A stretch of DNA of 34,196 bases, from contig JAHZKW010000143.1 in assembly GCA_022600175.1 (NCBI GenBank), positions 1 through 34,196 on the forward strand, in the 5' to 3' direction. Positions 1 through 7,851 of the stretch are shown piece by piece. A program made the position numbers and the translations under genes. Under the pieces are notes generated by a model. The model was not told the DNA's origin. It was given only the letters and a program-made list of their open reading frames with translations, and searched no databases. Origin of the DNA: Campylobacterota bacterium. Its GTDB lineage: Bacteria > Campylobacterota > Campylobacteria > Campylobacterales > QNZT01. How positions within the stretch are numbered: the first letter of the stretch is position 1; each line of letters begins with the position of its first letter.

Positions 1-1035
1 GGAACCGACTCAGATGAAGCAGCTTCACTCTTTAAAGTCATCTTGGAAAAGCTTGTCAACAAAGAGGCAAAGATCATCATCACCACTCACCATAAACGAC
101 TTGCTAGTATGATGGCAACACATCCAGAAGTAGAACTTGCAGCAGCACTTTATGATGAAAAACAGCAAAAGCCGACATTTGATTTTCTCTACGGCACCAT
201 TGGAAAAAGTTACGCATTTGAGACTGCACTTCGTTACGGTATCCCTGAAAACCTCATCGCTGAAGCCAAAAAAGTCTATGGTGAAGATAAAGAGAAACTG
301 GGAGAACTTATCCAAAAAAATATTGACTTAGAACTTACCATGAGAGCAAAACTACAAACCCTTGATAGCGAGATAGCAAAACAACAAAAGCTAAATGAAC
401 AGCTCAAAAATCAAAAATTTGCGGGGGATGAAGAGATCCGAAAAACGAAAAATATCTTAGAAAAGAGTTATCAAGATGCTATATATGAAGCTAAGCAAGC
501 AGCAAAAGGAAAAGATCTCTCTACCATCCATAAACAACTCAATATCGCCAATAAAAAACGTACCTCAGCACAAAAAGTGGAGACAAAACAAGAGAAGTTA
601 GAGGTAAAAGTTGGTGACTACGTCAAATATCAAAACTCTAAAGGTAAAGTACTCTCCATCCGTAAAGGCGAAGCGATGATTGAAAGTGATGGTATCAAGA
701 TGCGCGTACCGCTTAACCAACTCAGACGCAGTGGCAATAAACCCCTTAAAAAAACGACCTCTCTACCTAAAATCAATGTGACTAAACCCTCACATAACTC
801 TGTGAAATTAGACCTTCATGGTCTTCGTGCAGAAGAAGCAATCGAAAAATTGGATCGCTATCTCTCAGATGCGCTGTTAACAGGCTATGATGAAGTATTG
901 GTCTATCATGGGGTAGGAAGTGGAAAACTAGCATACGCAGTCAAAGAGTTTTTAAAAACACACCCAAGTGTCAGAGGACACTCAGATGCACCGGCAAATA
1001 TGGGTGGTATGGGTGCTACACTAATACAACTTTAA
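1..1035 (+). CDS. mutS2: MutS2 family ATPase/endonuclease, 3' part only
   Basis: The frame is open from the first base, so the gene begins before the window; 344 residues are visible. They start just after the ATPase Walker B region (GTDSDEAAS), followed by the conserved TTHH segment, a long charged coiled coil (about bases 280-600), a small KOW/SH3-like basic domain (about 610-730) and a C-terminal Smr domain with LDLHG (808-822) and HGVGSG (907-924). In this family the ATPase dimer binds branched DNA or stalled/collided ribosomes and the Smr domain is a nuclease; MutS2 does not do classical mismatch repair. It converges on the beta-helix gene, the two stop codons overlapping by 4 bp. The identity is clear; only the N-terminal half is missing because of the window edge. 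Confidence 0.95.
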   Translation, partial: GTDSDEAASLFKVILEKLVNKEAKIIITTHHKRLASMMATHPEVELAAALYDEKQQKPTFDFLYGTIGKSYAFETALRYGIPENLIAEAKKVYGEDKEKLGELIQKNIDLELTMRAKLQTLDSEIAKQQKLNEQLKNQKFAGDEEIRKTKNILEKSYQDAIYEAKQAAKGKDLSTIHKQLNIANKKRTSAQKVETKQEKLEVKVGDYVKYQNSKGKVLSIRKGEAMIESDGIKMRVPLNQLRRSGNKPLKKTTSLPKINVTKPSHNSVKLDLHGLRAEEAIEKLDRYLSDALLTGYDEVLVYHGVGSGKLAYAVKEFLKTHPSVRGHSDAPANMGGMGATLIQL

Positions 1036-2003
1036 GGGTATATTAGATTATCAGCACCATTGGTCCATATTTTGCCATGCTCGCTATGCACTTCAACGAC
1101 ATCTACTCCTACAGCACCAATGCTATAGCCGTTGGCATCTAAACTACCTGTAACATTATTGTTTTTAAGTACTAATCTATGGAAATCTGCACTCCAACAC
1201 TCAAATGCTTTACCACCGTTATGAGAGAGGTCATTATTCTCAACAATAATCACCGCATCAGGGTTTGATCCCATATAGACTAAACCTGCATTATCTTGTT
1301 TGGCTGATGCTTTACCATTAAAATTGATATCATTGTGATGATAGATAATATTATCAGCGCTGGGTGACTTTGCACCTGCTACATAATTATCATGCAGATA
1401 GTTACCTGCAATCTCTATATCTTCATTGGTACTAAGATCAATTCCATAGTTACCATTATCAAAAGCTTGATTAGAGTAGACAAGCATTTGTGCACGTGTA
1501 TGTACCTTGATATCTATACCATGAAGTGAGTTGGAAACACTACTATAACGGATTGTAACACGAGAGTTTGGCAAAATATCTTGTGTTAAAAATGAGATCC
1601 CTGCACCTTGATCAGACTTAAAGTTCTTTGCTTCTATAAACTCTACTAATACATTTCCTTTAGTACGGTAACCATTAATACCATTAAGCGATGCACTGTT
1701 ACCCTCAACCGTGAAATTTCTAACAATAATATTTTCGCCATGTAAACTCACAGCTGAATCCCCTCGATTACTTAAAATCGTCTTACCCATACCTGCACCT
1801 TCTAAGATAACATTATCAGGTAGGACAATCCCATTGGTCGTATTGATCGTACACTCAGGCATCACGATCTTTCCACCAGCAGAAGGCAGATCACGAATCA
1901 AACGCTCTAACTCTGACTCTTCGCAACTCTGCATCGTATAGAGGTTTTCAGGGGGGATTTCAAATCCTTGAAATCCCAAGATGGATTTTTGAGTGGTAAA
2001 CAT
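1032..2003 (-). CDS. Right-handed parallel beta-helix protein, main body of a frameshifted lipoprotein gene
   Basis: The 323-residue frame shows repeated short beta-strand turns with Asn/Gly ladders (GNSASLNGING, NDLSHNGG, NNNVTG), typical of pectate-lyase-like or NosD-like right-handed beta-helix proteins that bind or cut polysaccharides at the cell surface. No catalytic residues can be assigned. The nominal ATG at 2003 has no ribosome binding site and no signal peptide. A lipoprotein leader lies just upstream in another frame (1907-2152), and inserting one base in the C6 tract (1951-1956) or the A5 tract (1986-1990) would join the two into one protein of about 370 residues. I infer one ancestral gene broken by a single-base contraction, a sequencing error, or a switchable tract. 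The enzymatic role is unknown. Confidence 0.7.
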   Translation of the reverse strand: MFTTQKSILGFQGFEIPPENLYTMQSCEESELERLIRDLPSAGGKIVMPECTINTTNGIVLPDNVILEGAGMGKTILSNRGDSAVSLHGENIIVRNFTVEGNSASLNGINGYRTKGNVLVEFIEAKNFKSDQGAGISFLTQDILPNSRVTIRYSSVSNSLHGIDIKVHTRAQMLVYSNQAFDNGNYGIDLSTNEDIEIAGNYLHDNYVAGAKSPSADNIIYHHNDINFNGKASAKQDNAGLVYMGSNPDAVIIVENNDLSHNGGKAFECWSADFHRLVLKNNNVTGSLDANGYSIGAVGVDVVEVHSEHGKIWTNGADNLIYP

Positions 2004-2152
2004 GCTTTGGTTTTAAGACGATAAAATTCATCACCGCTACAGAGTGCATTATCAGGAACATCAAGGTAGAGAGATTGATTTGTAGGACTACTTGAAGAGC
2101 CACATCCTGTCATCAAGATCAATATAATGCCCATAGATATAATATATTTCAT
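1907..2152 (-). pseudogene. Lipoprotein leader fragment, 5' end of the split beta-helix gene
   Basis: This 81-codon frame begins at an ATG with a good AAGGA ribosome binding site and encodes a hydrophobic signal sequence ending in a lipobox-like LMTGC followed by a Ser run, so the product should be lipidated on Cys17. After about 60 residues the protein loses plausible character and stops inside the beta-helix gene. Its out-of-frame overlap with that gene contains a C6 run on the coding strand. The simplest reading is that this is the true start of the beta-helix lipoprotein and the present sequence is one base short. Confidence 0.6.
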
Positions 2153-2395
2153 TTTATTCCTTATAAATTTAAATTATTATCTTATACTAAGAAAATAAAC
2201 AGATATTAAACAGTTTTTATAAGAGAAAAGTCAACTTAGTTTAACGATTGAGAAATCATAATAAACAAAGTGATAAACCCCTATTGTTCCTATACAAGCA
2301 CAAATTGTACACACTTCTCTATCTGATACAAGACAGGAAAATGATAATTATATAAAATAGCCCTTTGTCCTGCCTCGCTTCTTTTATATTTTTGC

Positions 2396-2401
2396 TATAA
2401 T
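2396..2401 (+). promoter_or_regulatory. Extended -10 promoter for the 2430-4001 gene run
   Basis: TATAAT preceded by TGC gives a textbook extended -10 element. A T-rich stretch lies upstream with no good -35 box, the usual sigma-70 arrangement in Campylobacterota. Transcription would start near 2408, about 20 bases before the TTG start at 2430. The rest of the 277-bp gap back to 2153 shows no gene. Confidence 0.65.
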
Positions 2402-2429
2402 GCCTCAACAATTGATAAAGGGCAGATAG

Positions 2430-2804
2430 TTGTATACACAAAAACAGATCGATAAATACAAACGTATCAAATATACACGTGAGTTAGAACGATTTGTCAA
2501 TCGAGTTGTGAGCTTTTTTCATAAAGAAGCAACATCCAAAGAGCAATTTACTACCTTACGTGACCGTATCTTTAAACCTTTAGAAGACATTGACAAAGTG
2601 GATCTCACGAGCAATTATCACCAAGCACTAGAGACCTTTGTAGAACAGACAGCAAACCTCCCTGAGAGCCAAAAAACAATTGATGAGATCGCTAAAAATG
2701 TACTACATGAAGCAAACAAACTTCAAATGATCAAGCGTAAAAAAAGCTTTACAAAAGATAAACATAAAAAACGTAGTATAGAAAATGAGGAACGACACTA
2801 TTGA
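2430..2804 (+). CDS. Conserved hypothetical protein, charged and helical
   Basis: The 124-residue product is Lys/Glu-rich, predicted mostly helical, soluble, with no signal peptide, and its last 25 residues are strongly basic. I do not recognise the family. The start is a TTG codon; no ATG fits, and AGGG lies about 10 bases upstream. Its TGA overlaps the TTG of the following CvfB-like gene (ATTGA junction), so the two are translationally coupled. The basic tail and the link to an S1-domain protein would fit RNA binding, but that is only contextual inference. Confidence 0.65.
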   Translation: MYTQKQIDKYKRIKYTRELERFVNRVVSFFHKEATSKEQFTTLRDRIFKPLEDIDKVDLTSNYHQALETFVEQTANLPESQKTIDEIAKNVLHEANKLQMIKRKKSFTKDKHKKRSIENEERHY

Positions 2805-3640
2805 ATGCAACACTAAAACTAGGAACTATCAACAAACTCAAAATTGATCGCAGTAGCGATCATGGTCTCTATCTCGTGACCAACAACGGGGAAGAAGATG
2901 TTTTACTCCCGCAAGCCTATGTCACGGACAAGATGCAGATAGGAGAAGAGATCGATGTCTTTCTCTATACAGACTCCGAAGATCGTATCGTTGCAACAAC
3001 AAAAACACCAAAAGCGATGCTTGGAGAATTTGGACTCTTTGAAGTCGTTGACACCACAGATATTGGTGCTTTTGTCGACTGGGGATTATCAAAAGATCTC
3101 TTTGTCCCAAAATCTGTACAAAAAACACCTTACCAAATGGGAAAAAAGTATATTCTCCGAGTTGCTTACGATGCACAAACAGAGCGTCTCTTTGGAGATA
3201 GTCGTATCGGTAGATATCTCGAACATGATAGTGCATCTATGCGACATCTCAAAGTTGTCGATATCTTTATCATCGCCAAAACACCACTCGGCTTCAAAGT
3301 CATCGCCAATAATCTTTATGAGGGGATGATTTTTAGTAATGAGATTTTTGAAACAGTCAATATCGGTGATCATAAAAAAGGATACATCAAAAAAGTACGT
3401 GACGATGGTAAGTTTGATATCTCACTACAACCTATTGGTGCAGATAGAGAGGCAATCGACCGGCAAAAGATTATTACACTCTTAAATGATAAAAAACATC
3501 TCCCTTTTAATTACAAAAGTGACGCAGAAGTGATCAAAAAGATGTTTGGATTAAGTAAAAAGAGCTTTAAAAAAGTACTCACAAGTCTTCAAAATGATGA
3601 AATCATCACTATTGATGATTCAGGAATTACACTCAAGTGA
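2801..3640 (+). CDS. CvfB-like S1 RNA-binding protein
   Basis: The 279-residue protein has the layout of the CvfB/YitL family: N-terminal S1-like beta-barrels (the second around residues 70-125, including GAFVDWGLSKDLFVP), a third S1-like region (about 145-215) and a C-terminal winged-helix segment (about 225-279, containing KKMFGLSKKSFKKVL). Family members bind RNA and affect virulence-factor or stress gene expression in Firmicutes; the role in Campylobacterota is not established. The start is TTG, overlapping the previous gene's TGA, with GAGGA about 12 bases upstream. The length is normal for the family. Confidence 0.85.
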   Translation: MNATLKLGTINKLKIDRSSDHGLYLVTNNGEEDVLLPQAYVTDKMQIGEEIDVFLYTDSEDRIVATTKTPKAMLGEFGLFEVVDTTDIGAFVDWGLSKDLFVPKSVQKTPYQMGKKYILRVAYDAQTERLFGDSRIGRYLEHDSASMRHLKVVDIFIIAKTPLGFKVIANNLYEGMIFSNEIFETVNIGDHKKGYIKKVRDDGKFDISLQPIGADREAIDRQKIITLLNDKKHLPFNYKSDAEVIKKMFGLSKKSFKKVLTSLQNDEIITIDDSGITLK

Positions 3641-3647
3641 GTCTCAA

Positions 3648-4001
3648 TTGAATACTATCATCATGCTCTTTGCCTTTCCTATAGGCATTATTATGCTCCT
3701 TTCTGAGAGAAAATCACGACAAAAATACCAAGCAGTCTTTGATGATTTTCAAAAAAAGGTAGAATCAGATAAGCATCAAAATCCAAAAGAGAAAATCACA
3801 CTTTTTGAAGAGATGCTGCATCAAAACCGTTATCATATCACAGGTAAAAGTGAACAAGAAGTCATTGGAGAAAAAAAGATCTTTAGTATGGGATATCTGT
3901 TTATTGGTATTGGTACGCTTTATATTGGATTAATTGTCTATATTCTCTATTACCTCTATTTTCAAAAACCTCATATTGTGAGATTTTATGTTTCACAATA
4001 A
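3648..4001 (+). CDS. Small two-helix membrane protein, unknown function
   Basis: An upstream in-frame codon at 3594 would overlap cvfB by 47 bases. The TTG at 3648 directly after the cvfB stop codon is a better start and gives 117 residues. The product has a hydrophobic N-terminal helix (about residues 3-17), a charged cytoplasmic loop of about 65 residues (Lys/Glu/Gln-rich), and a second strong membrane helix (about 82-107) ending in a short basic tail. No family is recognised. It is the third gene in a row with a TTG start and is probably co-transcribed with the two before it. Confidence 0.6.
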   Translation: MNTIIMLFAFPIGIIMLLSERKSRQKYQAVFDDFQKKVESDKHQNPKEKITLFEEMLHQNRYHITGKSEQEVIGEKKIFSMGYLFIGIGTLYIGLIVYILYYLYFQKPHIVRFYVSQ

Positions 4002-4043
4002 TTTCACTTTTTATGTTAAAATCAAAAGAAAAAAAGGATATTT

Positions 4044-4811
4044 ATGAATAAAAATATTATTATTGCGATCGGCTTTATCCTTGTAGCGATCATTGGATAT
4101 CAAGCTTATCTCTTAAACAAAACAGAGCCTAAAGAAGAAAAAATCATCCCAAAAGATGAACCAGAAATCACACTCAACATAGAGAAAAAAAGTATCGAGA
4201 AAAGAGTCAAAGAGTTAAATCAACCACAGACAAACTTAACACCTAATACACCAGAAACACAGGCACAAATAGACCCTGATGAGATGTTTGATGAAGAACT
4301 CATCAAAGAAGATATTAACAAACTTTTTAGAGATATCTTTGGTAACCCAAAACTACAAGAAGGTATCAAACAAGGCATGGCACAGATGCAAACACAACTG
4401 CAAGAAGGCCTTAAAGAGATGGAAAAGAACTTGGGCAATCTCACCCAAGAGTTTGATAGACTCTCAGAGAATGATCCATTTTTTAAAGATCTACTTTCAG
4501 GATTTGCCCAAACTAAAAGATTGCAGTTTACTGATCGTGGTGATGACTACTACCTCAAACTAAACATCCCAGGAGGGGCAGACTCCAAAATTGATATCAA
4601 AACCAAAGAAAACTTGCTAACACTCACTATCATACAAAAAATCATAGAAGAGCAACAAACGCAAAATAGTACCGTACACACAGAGCGTATGAAACAACAC
4701 CAAAATATACTACTTATTCCAGATGATGCTTTTATCGACCAATTAACGACTAAGTACCAAGACGGCACACTAGAGATCACCATCCCAAAAATTACGAAAG
4801 TAGACTCATGA
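4044..4811 (+). CDS. Membrane-anchored Hsp20/alpha-crystallin-like protein
   Basis: The 255-residue protein has an uncleaved N-terminal membrane helix (about residues 4-23), a Pro/Thr/Glu-rich linker, an amphipathic helical segment (about 80-145) and a C-terminal alpha-crystallin-type domain (about 160-252) with the DDYYLKLNIPG strand pair, the LTL strand and the closing DGTLEITIPK strand. Ordinary small heat-shock proteins are soluble 15-20 kDa holdases; here the domain appears tethered to the inner membrane facing the periplasm. AAGGA lies 7 bases before the ATG. The stop overlaps the next gene (ATGA), linking it to a thioredoxin-fold protein. Holdase activity is inferred from the fold only. 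Confidence 0.75.
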   Translation: MNKNIIIAIGFILVAIIGYQAYLLNKTEPKEEKIIPKDEPEITLNIEKKSIEKRVKELNQPQTNLTPNTPETQAQIDPDEMFDEELIKEDINKLFRDIFGNPKLQEGIKQGMAQMQTQLQEGLKEMEKNLGNLTQEFDRLSENDPFFKDLLSGFAQTKRLQFTDRGDDYYLKLNIPGGADSKIDIKTKENLLTLTIIQKIIEEQQTQNSTVHTERMKQHQNILLIPDDAFIDQLTTKYQDGTLEITIPKITKVDS

Positions 4812-5140
4812 ACGAAGAGGTAAACTCACTAGAAACACTACAAGCACTCCTAGAGAAAGAGATAGGTGTGCTTCTCTATTTCTCAACACCTACGTGCAAT
4901 GTCTGCCATGCACTCAAACCTAAAATTGCAGCAGAGTTTGAGAGGCACTTCCCCAAAATCAAACAAGTCTTTATAGATAGTACGCTCACACCTGAAATTC
5001 CTGCACATTTTCAGGTCTTTTCAGTCCCTACTATTTTAGTCTTTTTAGAAGGTAAAGAGTTTGCAAGAGAATCTCGAAATGTCAGTGTCCCAAAATTAAC
5101 AGATCATATAGGACGGGTCTATAATCTTTTAACAAGCTAA
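4808..5140 (+). CDS. Thioredoxin-fold protein
   Basis: The 110-residue product has the thioredoxin core: strand, then CNVC (Cys30/Cys33) at the start of helix 2, and the cis-proline loop SVPT (Pro74). There is no signal peptide, so it should act in the cytoplasm, probably as a small disulfide reductase. The active site differs from thioredoxin's CGPC, so its redox potential and partners are likely different. It overlaps the Hsp20-like gene by ATGA and is probably made with it; a joint role in protein quality control is inference. The following 80 bases lead into the aminotransferase promoter. Confidence 0.85.
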   Translation: MNEEVNSLETLQALLEKEIGVLLYFSTPTCNVCHALKPKIAAEFERHFPKIKQVFIDSTLTPEIPAHFQVFSVPTILVFLEGKEFARESRNVSVPKLTDHIGRVYNLLTS

Positions 5141-5187
5141 AAATCGACAAAACACTCCCTTTGTCCGTTTTTTTCTATGAAATTTGT

Positions 5188-5193
5188 TATAAT
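5188..5193 (+). promoter_or_regulatory. Extended -10 promoter of the aminotransferase gene
   Basis: TATAAT with a preceding TGT forms an extended -10 box, 27 bases before the ATG at 5221. No convincing -35 hexamer is present. Confidence 0.6.
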
Positions 5194-5220
5194 CGTGTAA
5201 TTTTTTTATAAAGGTTATCC

Positions 5221-6384
5221 ATGTTAACAAAACGTGTTCAAAGTTTATCTCCATCACTTACTATTGCAATCTCAACACTTGCAGCTGAGCTCAAAGCCGA
5301 AGGCAAAGATGTGATCAGCTTTTCAGCAGGTGAGCCTGATTTTGGTACACCTGAAGTGATCAAAGATGCAGCGAAGAAAGCACTTGATGCAAACTTTACA
5401 GGCTACACTGCAGTACCAGGAATTCCTGAAGTGTTAAATGCAGTCAAAGAGAAACTCAAACGTGACAACAATCTTGACTATAAAGCCTCTGATATCATCA
5501 TCAGTAATGGTGCAAAACACTCTCTCTTTAACCTCATGCAAGCAGCTATCCAAGAGGGTGATGAAGTGATCATTCCTGCACCTTATTGGGTAACCTATCC
5601 TGAACTTGTCACCTATAGCGGAGGAACTTCTGTTTTTATTGAAACTTCAGATGAGACAAACTTTAAGATCACAGCTGATCAACTCAAAGCAGCTATCACA
5701 CCAAAAACCAAAGCATTGATTCTCACTACACCTTCAAACCCTACAGGTGCCGTCTATAGCCAAGCAGAGCTTGAAGCTTTAGCAGAAGTCCTTAAGGGTA
5801 CAGATATCATGGTAATCTCTGATGAGATGTACGAGAAACTTGTTTATGATGGCAAGTTTACTGCTGTCGCAAGTATTAGTGATGATATGTTTGCACGTAC
5901 CATCACAGTCAATGGTCTAAGTAAATCAGTCGCTATGACAGGGTGGCGTTTTGGCTATCTTGCGACACCAAACAGTGAGCTTATTGCGGCGATGAAAAAG
6001 CTCCAATCACAAAGTACTTCAAATATCAACTCTATCACGCAACACGCAGCTATCGTTGCACTTGATGGTCAAGCAGATGATGAGATTGAAATGATGCGTC
6101 AAGCGTTTAGCAAGAGAAGAGATTTAGCGGTAGCACTCTTTAATGCCAGTGATAAACTCTCAGTGATTAAACCTGATGGTGCATTTTACCTTTTTGTCAA
6201 TATCAAAAAAGTGACCAATGACTCTATGGAGTTTTGTAAGCGCCTGCTTGAAGAGAAAGGGATCGCTTTAGTACCAGGACTTGGTTTTGGAAGTGAGGGG
6301 TATTTTAGATTCTCATTTGCCACGGATGAAGAGAGTATCAAAGAGGGAATCAAAAGAGTAATAGACTTCTGTGAAACCTACTAA
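5221..6384 (+). CDS. aspC: Aspartate aminotransferase (class I PLP enzyme)
   Basis: The 387-residue protein is a full-length fold-type I aminotransferase. Signature parts are TAVPGIPEV near the N-terminus, the SNPTGAVY segment, SDEMYEKLVYDG with the PLP-contacting Asp and Tyr, the Schiff-base lysine Lys235 in the NGLSKSVAMTGWR motif, and the substrate-carboxylate Arg in the C-terminal FRFSFA segment. It interconverts aspartate/2-oxoglutarate and oxaloacetate/glutamate, and the Ibeta-type subfamily may also use aromatic amino acids or prephenate. AAAGG precedes the ATG. It appears to be transcribed alone. Confidence 0.93.
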   Translation: MLTKRVQSLSPSLTIAISTLAAELKAEGKDVISFSAGEPDFGTPEVIKDAAKKALDANFTGYTAVPGIPEVLNAVKEKLKRDNNLDYKASDIIISNGAKHSLFNLMQAAIQEGDEVIIPAPYWVTYPELVTYSGGTSVFIETSDETNFKITADQLKAAITPKTKALILTTPSNPTGAVYSQAELEALAEVLKGTDIMVISDEMYEKLVYDGKFTAVASISDDMFARTITVNGLSKSVAMTGWRFGYLATPNSELIAAMKKLQSQSTSNINSITQHAAIVALDGQADDEIEMMRQAFSKRRDLAVALFNASDKLSVIKPDGAFYLFVNIKKVTNDSMEFCKRLLEEKGIALVPGLGFGSEGYFRFSFATDEESIKEGIKRVIDFCETY

Positions 6385-6402
6385 AGTTAAAGATTTTTAA
6401 TA

Positions 6403-6444
6403 TATTTCCGATGTACTGAGTATAAAAATAGTACATTGGAAATA
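6403..6444 (+). promoter_or_regulatory. Long inverted repeat before the M15-type peptidase gene
   Basis: The arms 6403-6417 and 6430-6444 are complementary over 15 bp with a single G-T pair, around a 12-base loop containing TATAAA (6421-6426). The right arm holds GGAAA, the only Shine-Dalgarno-like sequence before the ATG at 6447. It may act as a terminator of the aminotransferase transcript, a hairpin masking the ribosome binding site, or an operator around a -10 box. Confidence 0.5.
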
Positions 6445-6446
6445 GT

Positions 6447-6989
6447 ATGCAACATAGACGTGAATTTTTAAAAAAAAGTATTCTTGTAGGTGCAGGGCTC
6501 ACCGTCAGTCCCTATGAACTTTTTGCCTATAGACTCCCTGTTGACAGATCTGTCAAACTTTTTAATGTAAACACTGGAGAACACCTCAAAGCAACCTACT
6601 GGGCAAAAGATCACTTTGTCAAAGATGAACTCATTAAAATCAATCATTTTTTAAGAGATTTTCGTACAGGGGACATTGAGCAGATGGATATCAAACTCCT
6701 AGACTTACTCTACTCTATACAACTCATTCGTGATACAGACAAACCCATCCAAGTCTATTCAGGATATCGATCACCAAAAACCAATGCTAGACTACGTAAA
6801 CGCTCAGAAGGTGTGGCAAAAAATAGCTTTCATCTCAAAGCACAAGCAATCGATATCAATTTACCTGGAACAGAGTTAAAAAACCTCAAAAAACTTGCCA
6901 CATTTCTTAAACGTGGTGGTGTAGGTTATTATCCAAAAAGTGGCTTTATGCACATTGATACAGGGCCTATTCGCTACTGGGGATCGTGA
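6447..6989 (+). CDS. YcbK/MepK-like murein endopeptidase (M15-type, DUF882), exported
   Basis: The 180-residue protein begins with a twin-arginine-like signal (HRREFLKK, then a hydrophobic stretch to about residue 28), so Tat export to the periplasm is likely. The body matches the DUF882/YcbK family: YSGYRSPKTN, then the zinc-site residues His129 and Asp136 (SFHLKAQAID) and His169 (FMHID). Characterised relatives cut peptidoglycan cross-links and help cell-wall growth. All three metal ligands are present, so the enzyme should be active. The gene stands alone between aspC and rpsU, behind a long hairpin. Confidence 0.88.
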   Translation: MQHRREFLKKSILVGAGLTVSPYELFAYRLPVDRSVKLFNVNTGEHLKATYWAKDHFVKDELIKINHFLRDFRTGDIEQMDIKLLDLLYSIQLIRDTDKPIQVYSGYRSPKTNARLRKRSEGVAKNSFHLKAQAIDINLPGTELKNLKKLATFLKRGGVGYYPKSGFMHIDTGPIRYWGS

Positions 6990-6990
6990 T

Positions 6991-7019
6991 TTGCTATTTA
7001 TGCAAAACTTTGTTATAAT
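6991..7019 (+). promoter_or_regulatory. Sigma-70 promoter of rpsU
   Basis: TTGCTA (6991-6996), 17-base spacer, TATAAT (7014-7019) with TG two bases before the hexamer. This is one of the best full promoters in the window, fitting a highly expressed ribosomal protein gene. Confidence 0.75.
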
Positions 7020-7056
7020 ACGCGACTAAATTTTAGACGAGAGGTGGTGATACCAC

Positions 7057-7269
7057 ATGCCAGGTGTAAATGTCAAACCGAGTGAATCATTTGAAGAAGC
7101 ATATAGAAAGTTTAAAAAACAGACTGATAGAAACTTAGTCGTTACTGAAAAAAGAGCGAGAAAGTTTTTTGTAACAGGTACTGAAAAAAGAAAACTTCAG
7201 AAAATTGCTGCACGAAAGAAAGCACTTAAAAAACTATTCATGCTTAGACGATACGAGTCTAGACTGTAA
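7057..7269 (+). CDS. rpsU: 30S ribosomal protein bS21
   Basis: The 70-residue, strongly basic protein is a full-length bS21: [20 protein letters not shown] at the N-terminus, then the KRARKFF and arginine/lysine-rich helix, ending in a basic tail. bS21 sits near the anti-Shine-Dalgarno region of 16S rRNA and helps mRNA binding during initiation. GAGAGGTGG lies upstream as the ribosome binding site. It is followed by a hairpin at 7277-7298 and is probably a single-gene transcript. Confidence 0.96.
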   Translation: MPGVNVKPSESFEEAYRKFKKQTDRNLVVTEKRARKFFVTGTEKRKLQKIAARKKALKKLFMLRRYESRL

Positions 7270-7276
7270 AAATATA

Positions 7277-7298
7277 CCAAAGGAAATTATTCCTTTGG
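7277..7298 (+). terminator. Hairpin after rpsU
   Basis: A perfect 9-bp stem (CCAAAGGAA / TTCCTTTGG) with a 4-base loop begins 8 bases after the rpsU stop codon. The following bases are pyrimidine-rich (CTATACTTCTCTTT) but not a clean T run, so termination may be moderate. Confidence 0.6.
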
Positions 7299-7371
7299 CT
7301 ATACTTCTCTTTATCAAATAAACCTTCCTCACTTTTTCTATTAAAAATTAATCTTCCATAATTTAACATGA

Positions 7372-7377
7372 TATAAT
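7372..7377 (+). promoter_or_regulatory. Extended -10 promoter of the NfeD/SPFH operon
   Basis: TATAAT preceded by TGA, 19 bases before the ATG at 7396, in an AT-rich upstream region without a strong -35 box. Confidence 0.6.
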
Positions 7378-7395
7378 AGACCAAAAAGGGTTTAT

Positions 7396-7851
7396 ATGGT
7401 CGAATTTCTATCTGCAAATCTACTCTGGTGGCATTGGATCGTGCTAGGTCTGATACTTGTTGTCAGTGAAATCTTTGCCCCACTTTTTATCGTACTTTGG
7501 TTTGGTATTGCGGCGATACTTGTAGGTCTTATTGATTTAGGACTGGGTACATCTTTTGTTGTTGAACTAGGACTTTGGATTCTGTTTTCAGTTATTTTTC
7601 TTGCACTTTGGTTTATCTTTTTTAAAGAAAAGACTGTCTCTAAAAGTGGACAGAGTGACTTTACACTAGGCACCAATGGAACCGTGATACAAGCGATTCA
7701 TCCCTCAAAAAAAGGTAAAGTACGTTTTGATGCACCTGTACTAGGAAGTAGTGAGTGGTTTGCCATCGCTGATGAGATCATCAATGAGGGTGAAACTATA
7801 CATATTATAGATGTCAACGGACAACTTTTAAAAGTTAAAAAGGATATATAA
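7396..7851 (+). CDS. NfeD-like membrane protein
   Basis: The 151-residue protein has hydrophobic helices from about residue 10 to 75 (three to four membrane spans, rich in Leu, Ile and Trp), then a soluble C-terminal OB-fold domain (about 90-150; GTNGTVIQAIHPSKKGKVRFD ... EWFAIADE) typical of short NfeD proteins. NfeD proteins work with SPFH/stomatin partners in membrane microdomains. The partner gene follows with a one-base overlap (TAATG), the classic nfeD-stomatin pairing. AAGGG precedes the ATG. Confidence 0.88.
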   Translation: MVEFLSANLLWWHWIVLGLILVVSEIFAPLFIVLWFGIAAILVGLIDLGLGTSFVVELGLWILFSVIFLALWFIFFKEKTVSKSGQSDFTLGTNGTVIQAIHPSKKGKVRFDAPVLGSSEWFAIADEIINEGETIHIIDVNGQLLKVKKDI

